Positions 62,565 through 64,000 of a stretch of 64,000 nt of DNA are shown here, one piece after another. The position numbers and the translations under genes are program-made. The notes beneath the pieces were generated by a model. That model had not been told where the DNA came from. It was given only the letters and a program-made list of their open reading frames with translations, and did not search any database. Source of the DNA: Paenibacillus rubinfantis. Its GTDB lineage: Bacteria > Bacillota > Bacilli > Paenibacillales > Paenibacillaceae. Each line of letters starts with the position of its first letter. Within the stretch, counting starts at the first letter, position 1. The stretch covers positions 496,001 to 560,000 of the forward strand of contig NZ_LN909065.1 in NCBI RefSeq assembly GCF_001486505.1, read 5' to 3'.

Positions 62565-64000
62565 TCACAACCCGGTTATTTTGCTCATAATTCGGCTGTC
62601 TTCGGTCGTAGAGTTCCCCTCCTCGACGGTAAAAGGGAGGTGAATCCTTACTTCCGTCCCTTCGCCTGTAAAGCTCTTAACCTCGAGGCCGGCCTGTGCA
62701 CCATAGTGAAAGTTCAGGCGTTCCCGAATATTCGTGAGTCCGATTCCGGTAGAGGCCTTCGGAGGAGGAAGCGCCGTTTGGGAGGTGCTGATACCGATCC
62801 CATTGTCGATGACGGACACCTCGATCCCCCGGTCCGTTCTCTGGGCCGAGATCCCAATCCAACCTTGCCGTTCGGAGGGGAATATCCCGTGATAAAGCGC
62901 ATTTTCAACAAGCGGCTGCAGCAACATTCTTAAGACCTTGCAGGGCATAAGCACTTCCTGGATGTCCCATTCGATCCGAAATCGTCCCGGATAGCGGCAG
63001 TCTTGGATGGCAGCGTATTTTTTCACCAACTCCACTTCTTCCTCCAGGGTCGTAAACCAGGCATCATCGCCAATTTTAATCGTGTTCTGCAGAAGATGGA
63101 TCAATGAGGCGGTCATGTCGGCTACCTCCTTTGTCCTCCCAGCATGCGCTAAATAAATCACCGTATTTAACGTGTTATAAATAAAATGAGGATTCATTTG
63201 CGATAACAATAGTTGGATTTGCATATTGCGTTTTTCCTTCTGTTCCTGCACAAGGGATTCAATCAGCGAGTTCAAATCCTTCATCATTCGGTTAAATCCA
63301 AGCCCGAGCAGCTCCATTTCGTCTCCGCTTCGGATATGCAATTCGGTGTTCAGGTCGCCTGCGGATACCCGTTTCATCGCTCGAACCAGCTTCGAGATCG
63401 GCCGAGTCAGTTGCACGAGCAGCGGAAGCAGGATCATCATGACGACAATCAGGCTGACAGCCACAATCAGCGTGTAAAAAAGCAGAAGCTTGTTTACGTG
63501 CTCATACAGGCGAGATTTAGAGATAACCGCGACTTGTCTCCATCCTTCCCCCACGGAATCGTCTACGATTTCGATATACTTCCCATCTCCCAAACCGATA
63601 TCGGTCCAACGAGTCTCTCCAGGGCTGCTATCAAACAAGGGTACCCCGTCTTGATTCAAGAGAAGCAGACGTTCGAAATCCCTGTTGCTCTGCTCAAATA
63701 AGCTCGCCAGATCTTTTTGGTTGAAATCCAGTACCAGGTAGTACCTCTCGTTTAGATCGTCTTTAAAGTTCCTGTAATTCACGATATAGCTAATCACCTG
63801 TTGCCTTCGGTTAAGAAATATGAAGTCATGCGGATCCGAAAATCGCGACTCGCTGCGCCCCATCCGATAATCGGCAAACCAAGCCTGGTTTAGATAGTCT
63901 CTGTAATAGCTGTCATATCCTTGATAATTGGAAAACACCTCGCCGTCCGGCCGGATAATCATCACGTTCAATAAGCTGGAATTCATCACAGGAAACAGCT
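62565..64000 (-). CDS. YesM-type sensor histidine kinase, C-terminal part (cut by window edge)
   Basis: At least 478 codons are open to the window edge; the N-terminal membrane segment lies beyond it. Visible: a large extracellular dCACHE-like region, a membrane segment (LLLFYTLIVAVSLIVVMMILLPL near the middle), a HAMP domain (PISKLVRAMKRVSAGDLNTE), His_kinase box LSQMNPHFIYNTLNTV with the phospho-His, and HATPase (LVENALYHG, SVIDNGIGI, STGIGLTNIRERL). YesM proteins sense extracellular sugars and pair with an AraC-type YesN regulator, likely just outside. It should control the adjacent sugar cluster. Confidence 0.92.
   Translation of the reverse strand, partial: LFPVMNSSLLNVMIIRPDGEVFSNYQGYDSYYRDYLNQAWFADYRMGRSESRFSDPHDFIFLNRRQQVISYIVNYRNFKDDLNERYYLVLDFNQKDLASLFEQSNRDFERLLLLNQDGVPLFDSSPGETRWTDIGLGDGKYIEIVDDSVGEGWRQVAVISKSRLYEHVNKLLLFYTLIVAVSLIVVMMILLPLLVQLTRPISKLVRAMKRVSAGDLNTELHIRSGDEMELLGLGFNRMMKDLNSLIESLVQEQKEKRNMQIQLLLSQMNPHFIYNTLNTVIYLAHAGRTKEVADMTASLIHLLQNTIKIGDDAWFTTLEEEVELVKKYAAIQDCRYPGRFRIEWDIQEVLMPCKVLRMLLQPLVENALYHGIFPSERQGWIGISAQRTDRGIEVSVIDNGIGISTSQTALPPPKASTGIGLTNIRERLNFHYGAQAGLEVKSFTGEGTEVRIHLPFTVEEGNSTTEDSRIMSKITGL

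Overview
The window is a stretch of Firmicutes chromosome from an endospore former, most likely Paenibacillaceae. This rests on Spo0A, SpoIIM, SpoIVB and the complete spoIIIAA-AH operon, on gene order that follows the Bacillus subtilis yqh/yqi/yqj/yqk region in blocks, and on a moderately high GC content. LipB in place of the Bacillus LipM/LipL route, and a long run of sigma-E, sigma-H and Spo0A-box signals, fit the same picture. No rRNA, tRNA, phage, transposase or CRISPR array was seen. Most genes lie on the minus strand, so transcription mainly runs from high to low coordinates.

Layout from left to right. 1-4.4 kb: nucleoside salvage (pdp, purine nucleoside phosphorylase, deoB), xerD, yqzK, fur. 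4.5-7.1 kb: spoIIM, an endonuclease Q-like gene and a coupled NudF-type hydrolase. 7.1-9.4 kb: two small genes missed by many annotations, a probable mciZ (FtsZ inhibitor of the mother cell) in front of a TPR gene, and a 32-residue prli42; yqjE peptidase lies between them. 9.3-15.1 kb: lipB and the branched-chain 2-oxoacid dehydrogenase complex. 15.2-17.2 kb: yqzF and a zinc/cadmium efflux pair (CDF pump plus ArsR-type repressor with a clear operator). 17.3-25.6 kb: spo0A, spoIVB, recN, argR, tlyA/yqxC, dxs. 25.7-33.2 kb: ispA, xseB, a frame-disrupted xseA, folD, nusB, the Asp23/AmaP/DUF2273 set, accC, accB. 33.3-39.5 kb: spoIIIAH to spoIIIAA and yqhV. 39.6-46.7 kb: lysC (with an internal start for a beta subunit), efp, yqhT, aroQ, yqhR, yqhQ, a yqhP-position gene, yqhO.

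46.7-64 kb is less tightly conserved: proS and metG, each behind a T-box leader; a YngK-like secreted glycoside-hydrolase-like protein; mntR; a Zur-boxed znuA-znuC-znuB operon that appears to run on into ccdA; zur with yidD; and a carbohydrate cluster made of a YesM-type sensor kinase (cut by the window end), a binding lipoprotein, two permeases and a cellulase-like hydrolase.

Metal control is a theme: Fur, MntR, Zur and a CzrA-like repressor are all encoded here, together with both zinc import (znuACB under a Zur box) and zinc/cadmium export (czcD). Sporulation is the second theme: spo0A has a sigma-H promoter overlapped by 0A boxes, and spoIIIA has a good sigma-E promoter. I found no single new multi-gene system that I can defend. 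The items most worth a second look are the broken xseA, the candidate mciZ, the repressor with an altered metal ligand, the ccdA-containing zinc operon, the hairpin repeat placed at the 5' end of the metG T-box leader, and the uncharacterised sugar-uptake/hydrolase cluster.
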